Assembly: GCA_964541255.1 (NCBI GenBank) | Contig: CAZIPL010000016.1 | Location: forward strand, 1 to 29,551 | Length of the DNA stretch: 29,551 nt | Origin: CAYOSU01 sp964541255 | Lineage (GTDB): Bacteria; Bacillota; Clostridia; Christensenellales; CAMQZB01 | Direction of reading: 5' to 3' | Part shown: piece by piece, positions 7,398 through 14,390 of the stretch | How the letters are laid out: each line of letters begins with the position of its first letter | How positions within the stretch are numbered: the stretch's first letter is position 1 | Program-made: the position numbers and the translations under genes | Notes under the pieces: generated by a model | Databases searched by the model: none | Told to the model about the DNA's origin: nothing | The model's input: the letters and a program-made list of their open reading frames with translations, nothing else

Positions 7398-8450
7398 ATG
7401 CAAAATATCGCGGTGTTTTTCGGCGGAGTATCGCCCGAGCACGACATATCAGTAATAACGGGAATTCAGACGATATCGGCTCTTGACGATAAAAAGTATA
7501 ATATTATTCCCATATACGTCGATAAAAACGGTCGAATGATAAAAGGCGATTTTTTCGATGTGAAAAGCGTAAGCAAAACTCATAAAAAGAAAAACGAAAT
7601 AACACTTGTTTTAGGCGGAATAAAAAAGAATGAGAAAATCATACCGATAGATTGCGCGATAACGTGCTTTCACGGCGGCATATACGAGGGCGGAGGATTT
7701 TCCTCAATGCTTGAAAGCGTAAATATACCGTATACTTCGAGCGGCGTTTTGGCAAGCGCTCTGTCGATGGATAAAAACCTGCAAAAAGCGTTAGCCGAAA
7801 AATATGGAATTCCCACTTTGCCTTATGTTGCGATAAAAAACCGCAACGATATAAAAAACGTCGAGTTTCCCGTTGTGGTAAAGCCGAATTCTTCGGGATC
7901 GTCGATAGGCGTTTCGGTATGTAACGGAAAAAACGAACTTAATAAAGCGATAGATCTTGCGTATAAATTCGATGATATCGTTTTATTAGAGAAAAAGGCG
8001 GAGAATTTTTTCGAGCTTAATATCTCAGCATTCAAGAAAAGCGACGGAATTATGCTTTCCGCGATTGAAAAGCCTATAACGAAAGAGGAAATATTGAGTT
8101 TTTCCGAGAAATATCTTGTCGGAGAAAAGCACGGCGGAATGAAAAGTTTGAAAAGAGAATGTCCCGCAAGTATTTCCGATGAGATAAAAACCACCGTTGA
8201 GAGCTATGCGAAAATTCTTTATGAAAAACTGTCCCTTTTCGGGATCGTGAGATTTGATTTTATCGTCGAAAATGACGCAGTATACTTTAACGAAGTCAAC
8301 GTAATCCCGGGATCGCTTGCGTGGTATTTATGGGACGCGGTCGGAATATCGTTTTCGAGCCTATTAGATATGGCGATAGAAGAGGGTATTTTAAGATATA
8401 AAAACAGTCAATCGAAAATAAGAATTATAAACACCGATGTGTTGAAATAA
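7398..8450 (+). CDS. ddl: D-alanine--D-alanine ligase family protein
   Basis: Ddl is an ATP-grasp ligase that joins two D-alanines for the peptidoglycan stem peptide. The 350-residue protein starts with FFGGVSPEHDIS (7-18) and has YTSSGVLASALSMDK (112-126) and the ATP-grasp loop VVVKPNSSGSSIGVS (159-173). The metal-binding segment is RFDFIVEN...YFNEVNVIPGS. The KY pair at 238-239 matches the omega-loop tyrosine of D-Ala-D-Ala ligases rather than the histidine of D-Ala-D-Lac ligases. Two motifs differ from the common form: HGGIYEGGGFSSMLE in place of HGxxGEDGxxQGxLE, and IPGSLAWYLW after NEVN. The ATG at 7398 has GGAGGT four bases upstream. A slightly longer TTG start would overlap that site and is rejected. 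Confidence 0.93.
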   Translation: MQNIAVFFGGVSPEHDISVITGIQTISALDDKKYNIIPIYVDKNGRMIKGDFFDVKSVSKTHKKKNEITLVLGGIKKNEKIIPIDCAITCFHGGIYEGGGFSSMLESVNIPYTSSGVLASALSMDKNLQKALAEKYGIPTLPYVAIKNRNDIKNVEFPVVVKPNSSGSSIGVSVCNGKNELNKAIDLAYKFDDIVLLEKKAENFFELNISAFKKSDGIMLSAIEKPITKEEILSFSEKYLVGEKHGGMKSLKRECPASISDEIKTTVESYAKILYEKLSLFGIVRFDFIVENDAVYFNEVNVIPGSLAWYLWDAVGISFSSLLDMAIEEGILRYKNSQSKIRIINTDVLK

Positions 8451-8486
8451 ATTTATGATATATTGAAATAAAGATAAAGAGGTATT

Positions 8487-10412
8487 ATGGAAAACGTCAA
8501 AACTAAAAAGACATCGACAACGTTAACGTGGACAAACCCCGATAAAAACGGCGCGACGGCATCGTATAGCACCGAGAAAGCTCGCCGCGGAAGACCGAGA
8601 AAGGCAGAGGTTGACGGCGGAGAAACGGTTCAAAAAAAGCGTGTTTCGACAAGGGGTAGAAAGATTACGCCTATCGAAAACGAGGTCGATATCGCTTTGA
8701 ACGTCAAAGAGAGAAAAAATAAGAACGTCGGCGCGACAAGACGCAAAAACGCGAAAAATCCCCCCGTTGTCAAGATCCATTTCTTGGGCGGAGTCGAGGA
8801 GATAGGAAAAAATTGCACGGCTATCGAGTGTATGGACGATATAATCGTCATCGACGCGGGTATGTCATTCCCGAGCGAAGAAATGCCGGGGATTGATTTC
8901 GTAATCCCCGATACGACCTTTTTGCAAAACAATATCGAGAAGATCAGAGGTATCGTCTTAACTCACGGACATGAGGACCACGTGGGCGGTTTGCCGTACT
9001 TTTTGTCCGAGATGAACGTTCCCGTATACGGCACGAAACTAACTTTAATGATTCTCGAAAACAAACTTATCGAGAAAAAGCTCGATGCCGATCTTCACAC
9101 GGTTAAAGCGGGAAGCGTAATAAAGCTTGGTTGCTTTGAGATAGAGTTCATTCACGTCAACCATTCGATAGAGGGCTCGACTGCGCTTTCGATAAAATCA
9201 CCCGCGGGAGTAATTTTCCATACGGGCGACTTCAAGGTAGACTATACTCCCGTTGACGGAAAAACTACGGATCTATCAAGGATTGCCGAAATCGGAAGAG
9301 AGGGAGTGTTGCTTCTTCTTGCAGAAAGCACTAATATCGAAAAAACGGGATATACGATGAGCGAAAGAACGGTAGGCAAGTCAATCGATTCCGTGTTTGC
9401 CGATAATCCGACGAAGAGAGTTATCGTAGCAACGTTTGCTTCGAATGTTCATAGGGTTCAGCAAATAATCGACATCGCGGAAAAATATAAGCGAAAGGTC
9501 GCGTTGTCTGGAAGATCGATGATAAACATCGCCGAAGCCGCAATGGAAATAGGCGCGCTTGACGTCAAAGACGATACTCTTGTCGATATCGAAAAGATAG
9601 ACAAGATTGCCGACAAAGACCTTTGCATAATATCGACGGGCACGCAAGGCGAGCCTATGAGTGCTCTTACGAGAATGGCGGCGGATAATTTCAACAAGGT
9701 TCATATCGACGAAAACGACGTCGTAATAATATCAGCATCTCCGATCCCCGGCAACGAAAAAATGGTTTATAGAGTAATAAACAATCTCTATAAGCTCGGA
9801 GCCGACGTAATATACAGCAAACTTTCCGACGTTCACGTTTCGGGACATGCGTGCCAAGAAGAGCTGAAGCTCATTCACAATTTGATCAACCCGAAATATT
9901 TCATTCCCGTTCACGGCGAATATAGACATCTCAAAATGCATAAGGACTTAGCCGTTTCTGTCGGAATGAGCGAAAGGAACTGCCTTATTCCCGAAATAGG
10001 TGACACTATAGAGGTTTCCGAAAAGGTTATGAAAAAAGCAGGTAAAGTGCAAGCGGGCGCGATTTTGGTGGACGGACTTGGGTTCAATGGCGTCGATTCC
10101 GTTCTTTTGAGAGACAGAAAGCATTTGGCTGAGGACGGACTTATGATAGTCGTCGTTACGGTAAATACAGAAAGCGGCGAGGTTTTGGGCGATGTCGAGG
10201 TCATTCCGAAAGGAGTCGGACTTTCGGCAGAACCGGATAAGTTCATTTCCGATTGCAAGACGACCGTTTCCGAGCTTTTGACTCATTTTGATTTGAAGAC
10301 TTTCTCGGGAAGGATCGCGGCAAAAGATACGATAAGATCGCGACTTAAAAACTATACGGATAAGAGAGTGAAAAACCGTCCTATGGTTCTTCCGATATTT
10401 ATGGAAGTATAA
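8487..10412 (+). CDS. rnjA: Ribonuclease J with basic AT-hook-like N-terminal extension
   Basis: RNase J is a metallo-beta-lactamase/beta-CASP nuclease with 5'-to-3' exonuclease and endonuclease activity in mRNA decay and rRNA processing. The catalytic part begins near residue 94 (VVKIHFLGGVEEIGKN) and contains the zinc motif HGHEDH (160-165). It continues with HSIEGSTAL and FHTGDFKVDYTPVDG, the beta-CASP motifs including ISTGTQGEPMSAL, and HVSGHACQEELKL and PVHGEYRHL. The C-terminal domain is present. At 641 residues it is longer than the usual 555. The excess is a lysine/arginine-rich N-terminal segment of about 90 residues holding RRGRPRK (33-39), which matches the AT-hook core, and a second RGRK at 56-59. 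AAAGAGG lies before the ATG. The next gene starts 2 bases after the stop. Confidence 0.96.
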   Translation: MENVKTKKTSTTLTWTNPDKNGATASYSTEKARRGRPRKAEVDGGETVQKKRVSTRGRKITPIENEVDIALNVKERKNKNVGATRRKNAKNPPVVKIHFLGGVEEIGKNCTAIECMDDIIVIDAGMSFPSEEMPGIDFVIPDTTFLQNNIEKIRGIVLTHGHEDHVGGLPYFLSEMNVPVYGTKLTLMILENKLIEKKLDADLHTVKAGSVIKLGCFEIEFIHVNHSIEGSTALSIKSPAGVIFHTGDFKVDYTPVDGKTTDLSRIAEIGREGVLLLLAESTNIEKTGYTMSERTVGKSIDSVFADNPTKRVIVATFASNVHRVQQIIDIAEKYKRKVALSGRSMINIAEAAMEIGALDVKDDTLVDIEKIDKIADKDLCIISTGTQGEPMSALTRMAADNFNKVHIDENDVVIISASPIPGNEKMVYRVINNLYKLGADVIYSKLSDVHVSGHACQEELKLIHNLINPKYFIPVHGEYRHLKMHKDLAVSVGMSERNCLIPEIGDTIEVSEKVMKKAGKVQAGAILVDGLGFNGVDSVLLRDRKHLAEDGLMIVVVTVNTESGEVLGDVEVIPKGVGLSAEPDKFISDCKTTVSELLTHFDLKTFSGRIAAKDTIRSRLKNYTDKRVKNRPMVLPIFMEV

Positions 10413-10414
10413 CT

Positions 10415-11050
10415 ATGCAGCAAGAAAACTTTATCGAAAAACTGAATATTGCGGATAACTTCGAGGGAGAGTTTCTTGAAAGCTTGAGAATATCTGCAAG
10501 AGATGAGGGGATCCCCGTTATGCTTCCCGTTTCGTCAAAGCTTTTGGCGGCTATTGTTGTGCTTAAAAAGCCCGAAAAGATTCTCGAAATAGGAACTGCC
10601 GTCGGGTATTCCGGGAGCATTATGCTGAAAAACGCCGCAAAAAATTGCATTTTGACGACGATTGAAATAGAGGAAAGCTCCTTTTTGCGTGCGAAAAACA
10701 CTTTCGAGAAAGAGGGCTTTTCCAAAAAAGTTAATATGCATTTAGGGGACGCCGTAGAAATAATCCCTATGATGAGCGGAAAATTCGATTTCATTTTGTG
10801 CGACGGACCTAAATCAAGATACTTGGAGTTTTATCCTTACTTGAAAAAAATGCTCGTTAGCGGCGGAGTTTTGTTTTGCGACAACGTCCTTTTCAGAGAC
10901 TATATCTCGGGCGAAGTGAAAAATCCCCACAGAATGCAAACGATAGTCAACAATATGCGAGATTTTCTCGACGTCGTAACTAAAGACCCCGATTTTACGA
11001 CAAGCGTAATATCGGTCGGCGACGGAATAACGATCTCGGTAAAGAAATAA
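10415..11050 (+). CDS. trmR: SAM-dependent O-methyltransferase, TrmR-like
   Basis: A 211-residue class I methyltransferase of the COMT-like family. SAM-binding motif I is ILEIGTAVGYSGSIML. It is followed by LTTIEIEESSFLRAKNTF, LGDAVEIIP, and the metal/catalytic FDFILCDGPKSRYLEFYPYL. GGVLFCDNVLFRDYISG and a closing ISVGDGITISVKK follow. This pattern fits B. subtilis TrmR (YrrM), which methylates 5-hydroxyuridine-34 of tRNA to 5-methoxyuridine. The downstream U32-family gene supports that reading, since YrrM is linked to the U32 pair YrrN/YrrO that makes the hydroxyuridine. The gene begins 2 bases after RNase J and so is probably co-transcribed. A generic catechol-type O-methyltransferase is the alternative. 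Confidence 0.85.
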   Translation: MQQENFIEKLNIADNFEGEFLESLRISARDEGIPVMLPVSSKLLAAIVVLKKPEKILEIGTAVGYSGSIMLKNAAKNCILTTIEIEESSFLRAKNTFEKEGFSKKVNMHLGDAVEIIPMMSGKFDFILCDGPKSRYLEFYPYLKKMLVSGGVLFCDNVLFRDYISGEVKNPHRMQTIVNNMRDFLDVVTKDPDFTTSVISVGDGITISVKK

Positions 11051-11051
11051 T

Positions 11052-11081
11052 AATTAAGTCGTAGGGGGAAACGATTTAATT
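11052..11081 (+). terminator. Hairpin after trmR, possible weak terminator
   Basis: An 11-base-pair stem (AATTAAGTCGT with ACGATTTAATT, one G-U pair) closes a loop AGGGGGAA, two bases after the trmR stop. No strong T-run follows, so termination efficiency is doubtful. A role in 3'-end stability is equally possible. Confidence 0.4.
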
Positions 11082-11192
11082 GTTATGATTTATAAAGTGA
11101 TTTTTTATTGATATGAAAGCTTAAATACTTCGCTAAATAAGACGTAAGATTTCGACTTTTTATAATAAAACATCGCAAAAAATAAAACTTAG

Positions 11193-11201
11193 TGTTATAA
11201 T
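11193..11201 (+). promoter_or_regulatory. Extended -10 promoter before the U32 gene
   Basis: The TGTTATAAT sequence is a full extended -10 element (TGn plus TATAAT). It would start transcription near 11208, about 24 bases before the ATG and just before the AAAGG ribosome site at 11216-11220. No good -35 is visible, as is common for extended -10 promoters. The rest of the 181-base gap (11051-11231) is AT-rich and holds only the preceding hairpin and a second TATAAT at 11161-11166 without a -35. Confidence 0.5.
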
Positions 11202-11231
11202 ATAAAAAAATAACTAAAGGAAAAAGAAACT

Positions 11232-12434
11232 ATGCTTGAACTTCTTGCTCCGGGCGGCAGTATGTCAAAGGTAAAAACAGCATTCCATTTCGGTGCGGAT
11301 GCGGTATATGTAGGCGGAAAGGCACTGTCTCTTCGTGCGTTTGCCGATAATTTCAGTGACGACGAGCTTAAAGAGATGGTGGAATATTCTCACGATTTAG
11401 GCAAAAAAGTGTACGTAACGGTGAATATTTTCCCCAAAAACGACGACTTTTCTCTTATCGAAAAGACGTTGAAGTTTTTGGACGAATTGAAAGTAGACGG
11501 AATAATAATATCCGATCCCGGAATTGTATACTTATTTAATATGCTTGGCATTTCCGTTCCTCTTCATCTTTCGACGCAGGCAAATACGTTGAATAAGTAT
11601 TCCGCTAAATTCTGGGCGCAAAACAACGTAAAGAGAATTATTCTTGCACGCGAGCTTTCGATAAGAGAAATAAAGGAAATACGCGAGTTTTTGCCGAACG
11701 ATGTCGAGCTTGAAATGTTCGTTCACGGAGCTATGTGTATATCATATAGCGGCAGATGCTTGCTATCGAACTATCTTTCGGACAGAAGCTCCAATAATGG
11801 CGAATGCGTGCAGGCTTGCAGATGGGAATATAAAATGACGGAGAAATCTCGCGACGGCGAGCCTCTTTCGATCGAAGAGGACGGACGCGGAACGTATATA
11901 TTAAACAGTCGCGATCTGAAGCTTATCGAATATATCGACGAAATAAAAAAAGCAGGCGTATGCTCGCTTAAAATCGAGGGTAGAATGAAGAGCGAATACT
12001 ATGTCGCTACGGTTGTCAATGCGTATAGGCATGCGATAGATTGCTGCGAAAGAGGTGAAACGCTCGATAAATGCTTCGAAGAAGACTTGGATAAGGCTGG
12101 ACATAGAAATTATACGACAGCGTTTTTCAACGGTGCGAACGATAGAACGCAGAATTTGGAATCGAGTAAGCCCGAAAGCACATATACATTTATTGCCGAA
12201 GTAAAGTCTTGGAAAGACGGGAAAGCAAAGGTCGTTATGAGAAACCGCTTTAAGGTTGGGGACGAGCTTGAAATACTTTCGCCGTCAAACTCCTTTAATA
12301 AAAGCTTTACCGTCGAAAAAATAGTCAACGCTGTCGGAGAAGAAATCGACGATTGCAAGCTCGTTATGGACGAAGTGGAAATAAACTGTCCTTACGAGGT
12401 TTTCGAAAGAGATATTTTGAGAAAGAAAAAATAA
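11232..12434 (+). CDS. trhP: U32 family peptidase-like tRNA hydroxylation protein (TrhP-like)
   Basis: A 400-residue U32 family protein. These were named as peptidases, but several are now known as RNA hydroxylation enzymes; TrhP (YegQ, YrrN/YrrO) makes 5-hydroxyuridine at tRNA position 34. It begins ELLAPGGSMSKVKTAFHFGADAVYVGG, the family's N-terminal barrel signature. The central block MFVHGAMCISYSGRCLLSNY with SSNNGECVQACRWEY gives C169, C176, C192 and C196, consistent with an iron-sulfur site. SLKIEGRMKSEYYVA follows, then a C-terminal beta domain. It pairs logically with the upstream TrmR-like methyltransferase, although a 181-base gap with its own promoter separates them. One U32 gene is present, compared with two in B. 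subtilis. Confidence 0.88.
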   Translation: MLELLAPGGSMSKVKTAFHFGADAVYVGGKALSLRAFADNFSDDELKEMVEYSHDLGKKVYVTVNIFPKNDDFSLIEKTLKFLDELKVDGIIISDPGIVYLFNMLGISVPLHLSTQANTLNKYSAKFWAQNNVKRIILARELSIREIKEIREFLPNDVELEMFVHGAMCISYSGRCLLSNYLSDRSSNNGECVQACRWEYKMTEKSRDGEPLSIEEDGRGTYILNSRDLKLIEYIDEIKKAGVCSLKIEGRMKSEYYVATVVNAYRHAIDCCERGETLDKCFEEDLDKAGHRNYTTAFFNGANDRTQNLESSKPESTYTFIAEVKSWKDGKAKVVMRNRFKVGDELEILSPSNSFNKSFTVEKIVNAVGEEIDDCKLVMDEVEINCPYEVFERDILRKKK

Positions 12435-12445
12435 GGTGGATAATT

Positions 12446-13063
12446 ATGAAAGTTTTGATTATAAACGGAAGCCCGAGAGTAAACGGCAACACGTCTATCG
12501 CGATACGCGAAGTCGAAAAGGAATTTTCGGTGGCGGGAATAGAGGTCGAAACGGTGCAAGTAGGCAATATGGATATACGCGGCTGCATCGCGTGCGGACA
12601 TTGCTTCAAAGCGGGACGTTGCGTTTTCGACGACATAGTCAACGAATTGGCTGAAAAGTTCGAGGAGTCGGACGGACTTATAATTGCAAGCCCCGTCTAT
12701 TACGCTTCCGCAAACGCAACGCTTATCGCGTGCCTTGACAGACTTTTCTATAGCTCGCATTTTGATAAGACGATGAAAGTCGGCGCAAGCATAGTTTGTG
12801 CTCGCCGCGGCGGGTGCTCGGCTACGTTTGACGAGCTTAACAAATACTTCACCATTTGCAATATGCCTATTGCTTCGAGCCAATATTGGAACAGCATTCA
12901 CGGAAGAACGGTTGGAGAAGCGGAGCTTGACGAAGAGGGTAAGCAAACAATGAGAACGCTTGCGAAGAATATGATTTTCTTGATGAGAAGCATTGCTTTG
13001 GGAAAAGAAAAATACGGACTCCCCGAAAAAGAACAACGCGTTTCGACGAATTTTATTAAATAA
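12446..13063 (+). CDS. Flavodoxin-fold NAD(P)H/FMN reductase, iron-sulfur flavoprotein-like
   Basis: This 205-residue protein has a flavodoxin-like fold. INGSPRVNGNTS (6-17) is the FMN phosphate loop and ASPVYYASANATL is the second flavin loop. Four cysteines in the spacing CxxCxxCx5C (C47, C50, C53, C59) match the compact motif that binds a [4Fe-4S] cluster in iron-sulfur flavoproteins such as archaeal Isf. Such proteins move electrons and can reduce oxygen or peroxide in anaerobes. Electron donor and acceptor are unknown here. I chose the ATG at 12446 because AAGGTGG (12433-12439) precedes it and the loop motif then sits at the true N terminus; an upstream in-frame extension overlapping the U32 gene is rejected. 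rdgB starts 3 bases after the stop. Confidence 0.9.
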   Translation: MKVLIINGSPRVNGNTSIAIREVEKEFSVAGIEVETVQVGNMDIRGCIACGHCFKAGRCVFDDIVNELAEKFEESDGLIIASPVYYASANATLIACLDRLFYSSHFDKTMKVGASIVCARRGGCSATFDELNKYFTICNMPIASSQYWNSIHGRTVGEAELDEEGKQTMRTLAKNMIFLMRSIALGKEKYGLPEKEQRVSTNFIK

Positions 13064-13066
13064 TTT

Positions 13067-13639
13067 ATGGATATAGTCGTAGCAAGCAACAATAATAACA
13101 AAATAAGAGAGATAAGAGAAATCTTGGGAGAAAAACTCGGAAGAATATATTCCTTGAAAGAGCTCGGAATAGATTGCGACGCCGAAGAAACGGAGGAGAC
13201 GTTCGAGGGGAACGCCCTTATCAAGGCAAAAGCCGTCGCGCTTTTGGCAGGACTTCCCGCGCTTTCCGACGATAGTGGCTTATGCGTAGACGCACTCGAC
13301 GGCGCGCCGGGTGTTCATTCGGCAAGGTTTTCGGGCGTTCACGGCGACGACGAAAAGAATATTGATCTTCTTTTGCAAAAGATGAATGGGGAAAATAACA
13401 GAACTGCTCGCTTTGTTTCGGCGGTGGTTTTATATTATCCCGACGGCAAGACGATTGTCGCAAAAGGAGAATCGAAAGGAAGTATTCTTTCAAAAAGGTG
13501 CGGCACGGGTGGCTTCGGGTACGATCCGATTTTTTATTCCGACGAGCTTCAAAAGTCTTTCGGAATGGCTACTGAGGCGGAAAAGAACAGCGTCAGCCAT
13601 AGGTCTAAGGCTTTGAAGAACCTTCTTGAAAAACTATGA
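13067..13639 (+). CDS. rdgB: XTP/dITP diphosphatase (Ham1/RdgB)
   Basis: RdgB hydrolyses the non-canonical purine triphosphates dITP, ITP and XTP to monophosphates and keeps them out of DNA. The 190-residue protein shows the family's ASNNNNKIREI start, DDSGLCVDALDGAPGVHSARF (catalytic acidic and substrate loop), GGFGYDPIFY and the closing SHRSKAL. It starts 3 bases after the flavoprotein gene with no obvious Shine-Dalgarno, so it may rely on coupled translation. Its stop overlaps the next start by ATGA, the same order as ysnA-ysnB in Bacillus. Confidence 0.96.
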   Translation: MDIVVASNNNNKIREIREILGEKLGRIYSLKELGIDCDAEETEETFEGNALIKAKAVALLAGLPALSDDSGLCVDALDGAPGVHSARFSGVHGDDEKNIDLLLQKMNGENNRTARFVSAVVLYYPDGKTIVAKGESKGSILSKRCGTGGFGYDPIFYSDELQKSFGMATEAEKNSVSHRSKALKNLLEKL

Positions 13640-14106
13640 AAACTGCGGTTGCGGTTTCCGATTCTCACGGAAACAGAAGAATATTCGAAAAAATCGACGG
13701 AATACTTCGCGAATGCGATTATATATTCCATATGGGAGACGTCATAGAAGACGCCTTGTGGCTTGAAAGTCGTTACGGCAAAAAGGTCTTTTACGTAGCG
13801 GGGAACTGCGACGGCGACACGGGCGGCGACGAAAGAGTCGTTGAAATCGAGGACGTAAAAATATTTATGACGCACGGTCATACGTATAGAGTAAAGTCAA
13901 CGCTCGATAACCTTTATGCAGAAACGCTTGCGAGAGGCGCTAATGTTTGCCTATACGGGCATACGCACGAAAAAAGGGTGGAGGACTATTGCAACGCAAA
14001 GCTTATTAACCCGGGAAGCGTAAGCTTATCGGCTTGTCCGCCGAGCTATTGCTATCTTGTTTTCGTTGGCGGCAAATGCATAGAAAAGCTTGTCGATATC
14101 GTTTGA
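13636..14106 (+). CDS. YfcE/YsnB-type metallophosphoesterase
   Basis: A 156-residue calcineurin-like phosphoesterase. All metal motifs of the small YfcE/MJ0936 group are present in order: SDSHGN (D8, H10), HMGDV, GNCDGD, THGH and GHTHEKR. Family members hydrolyse model phosphodiesters in vitro; the natural substrate is not settled. It overlaps rdgB by ATGA, matching the rdgB-ysnB pairing of Bacilli, and is the last gene of this + strand run before the inverted perR operon. The metal-binding set is complete, so the enzyme should be active. Confidence 0.92.
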   Translation: MKTAVAVSDSHGNRRIFEKIDGILRECDYIFHMGDVIEDALWLESRYGKKVFYVAGNCDGDTGGDERVVEIEDVKIFMTHGHTYRVKSTLDNLYAETLARGANVCLYGHTHEKRVEDYCNAKLINPGSVSLSACPPSYCYLVFVGGKCIEKLVDIV

Positions 14107-14110
14107 TTAT

Positions 14111-14128
14111 AAATCCTTTAAAGGGTTT
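14111..14128 (+). terminator. Near-palindrome after the phosphoesterase gene
   Basis: AAATCCTTTAAAGGGTTT is almost self-complementary (one T-G wobble) and lies 4 bases after the stop. It could end the upstream transcript, but the T-run after it is poor. The assignment is tentative. Confidence 0.3.
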
Positions 14129-14146
14129 AACTTTCGTCGTAAATCT

Positions 14147-14247
14147 AAAGGCAACTGTTCTAAGGGAGCTGTCACCGAACGGTGACTGAGGAATTGACGA
14201 AACCCACGCCGTAAGCTTTGCCACCGCCCTACGGGTGGGCGCTTCCC
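14147..14247. repeat. Structured intergenic repeat, copy A with tail
   Basis: This copy holds a decayed left arm followed by TAAGGGAGCT, then a second hairpin GTCACC-gaac-GGTGAC, then TGAGGAATTG (to 14196). A tail of about 50 bases ends in another small hairpin (CGCCC...GGGCG). The same order appears in copies B and C. There is no open frame and no inverted-repeat ends typical of an insertion sequence. Confidence 0.72.
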
Positions 14248-14301
14248 AAGGCTCCCTTAGTAAGGGAGCTGTCATTGCGAACCGCAATGACTGATGGATT
14301 G
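14248..14301. repeat. Structured intergenic repeat, copy B
   Basis: The best preserved copy. GCTCCCTTAGTAAGGGAGC (14251-14269) is a perfect palindrome. It is followed directly by GTCATTGCG-aac-CGCAATGAC, a nine-base-pair stem, and then TGATGGATTG. The tail seen after copies A and C is missing. Hairpin 2 has a different sequence from copies A and C but keeps full pairing, so structure rather than sequence appears conserved. Confidence 0.78.
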
Positions 14302-14348
14302 CCCGAATAATAAATAATAACGGTCTTAATACAATTTTACACAACACA

Positions 14349-14376
14349 AAAAGGCGAGGAAAAATCCTCGCCTTTT
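14349..14376 (-). terminator. Rho-independent terminator of the perR-rubrerythrin operon
   Basis: A perfect 12-base-pair stem (AAAAGGCGAGGA with TCCTCGCCTTTT) closes a four-base loop, 14 bases beyond the rubrerythrin stop. Read on the - strand it ends in a T-rich run, giving a classic intrinsic terminator. The symmetric A/T flanks could also stop + strand transcripts arriving from the left. Confidence 0.9.
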
Positions 14377-14390
14377 GAAATGTTTTCAAA

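Noticed and set aside
12353..12445. Longer N terminus for the flavoprotein
   Set aside because: It lies inside the U32 gene, and the flavin loop must be near the true N terminus.
14147..14301. Possible CRISPR array or insertion sequence
   Set aside because: Units are not regularly spaced with unique spacers, and there is no transposase or terminal inverted repeat pair.
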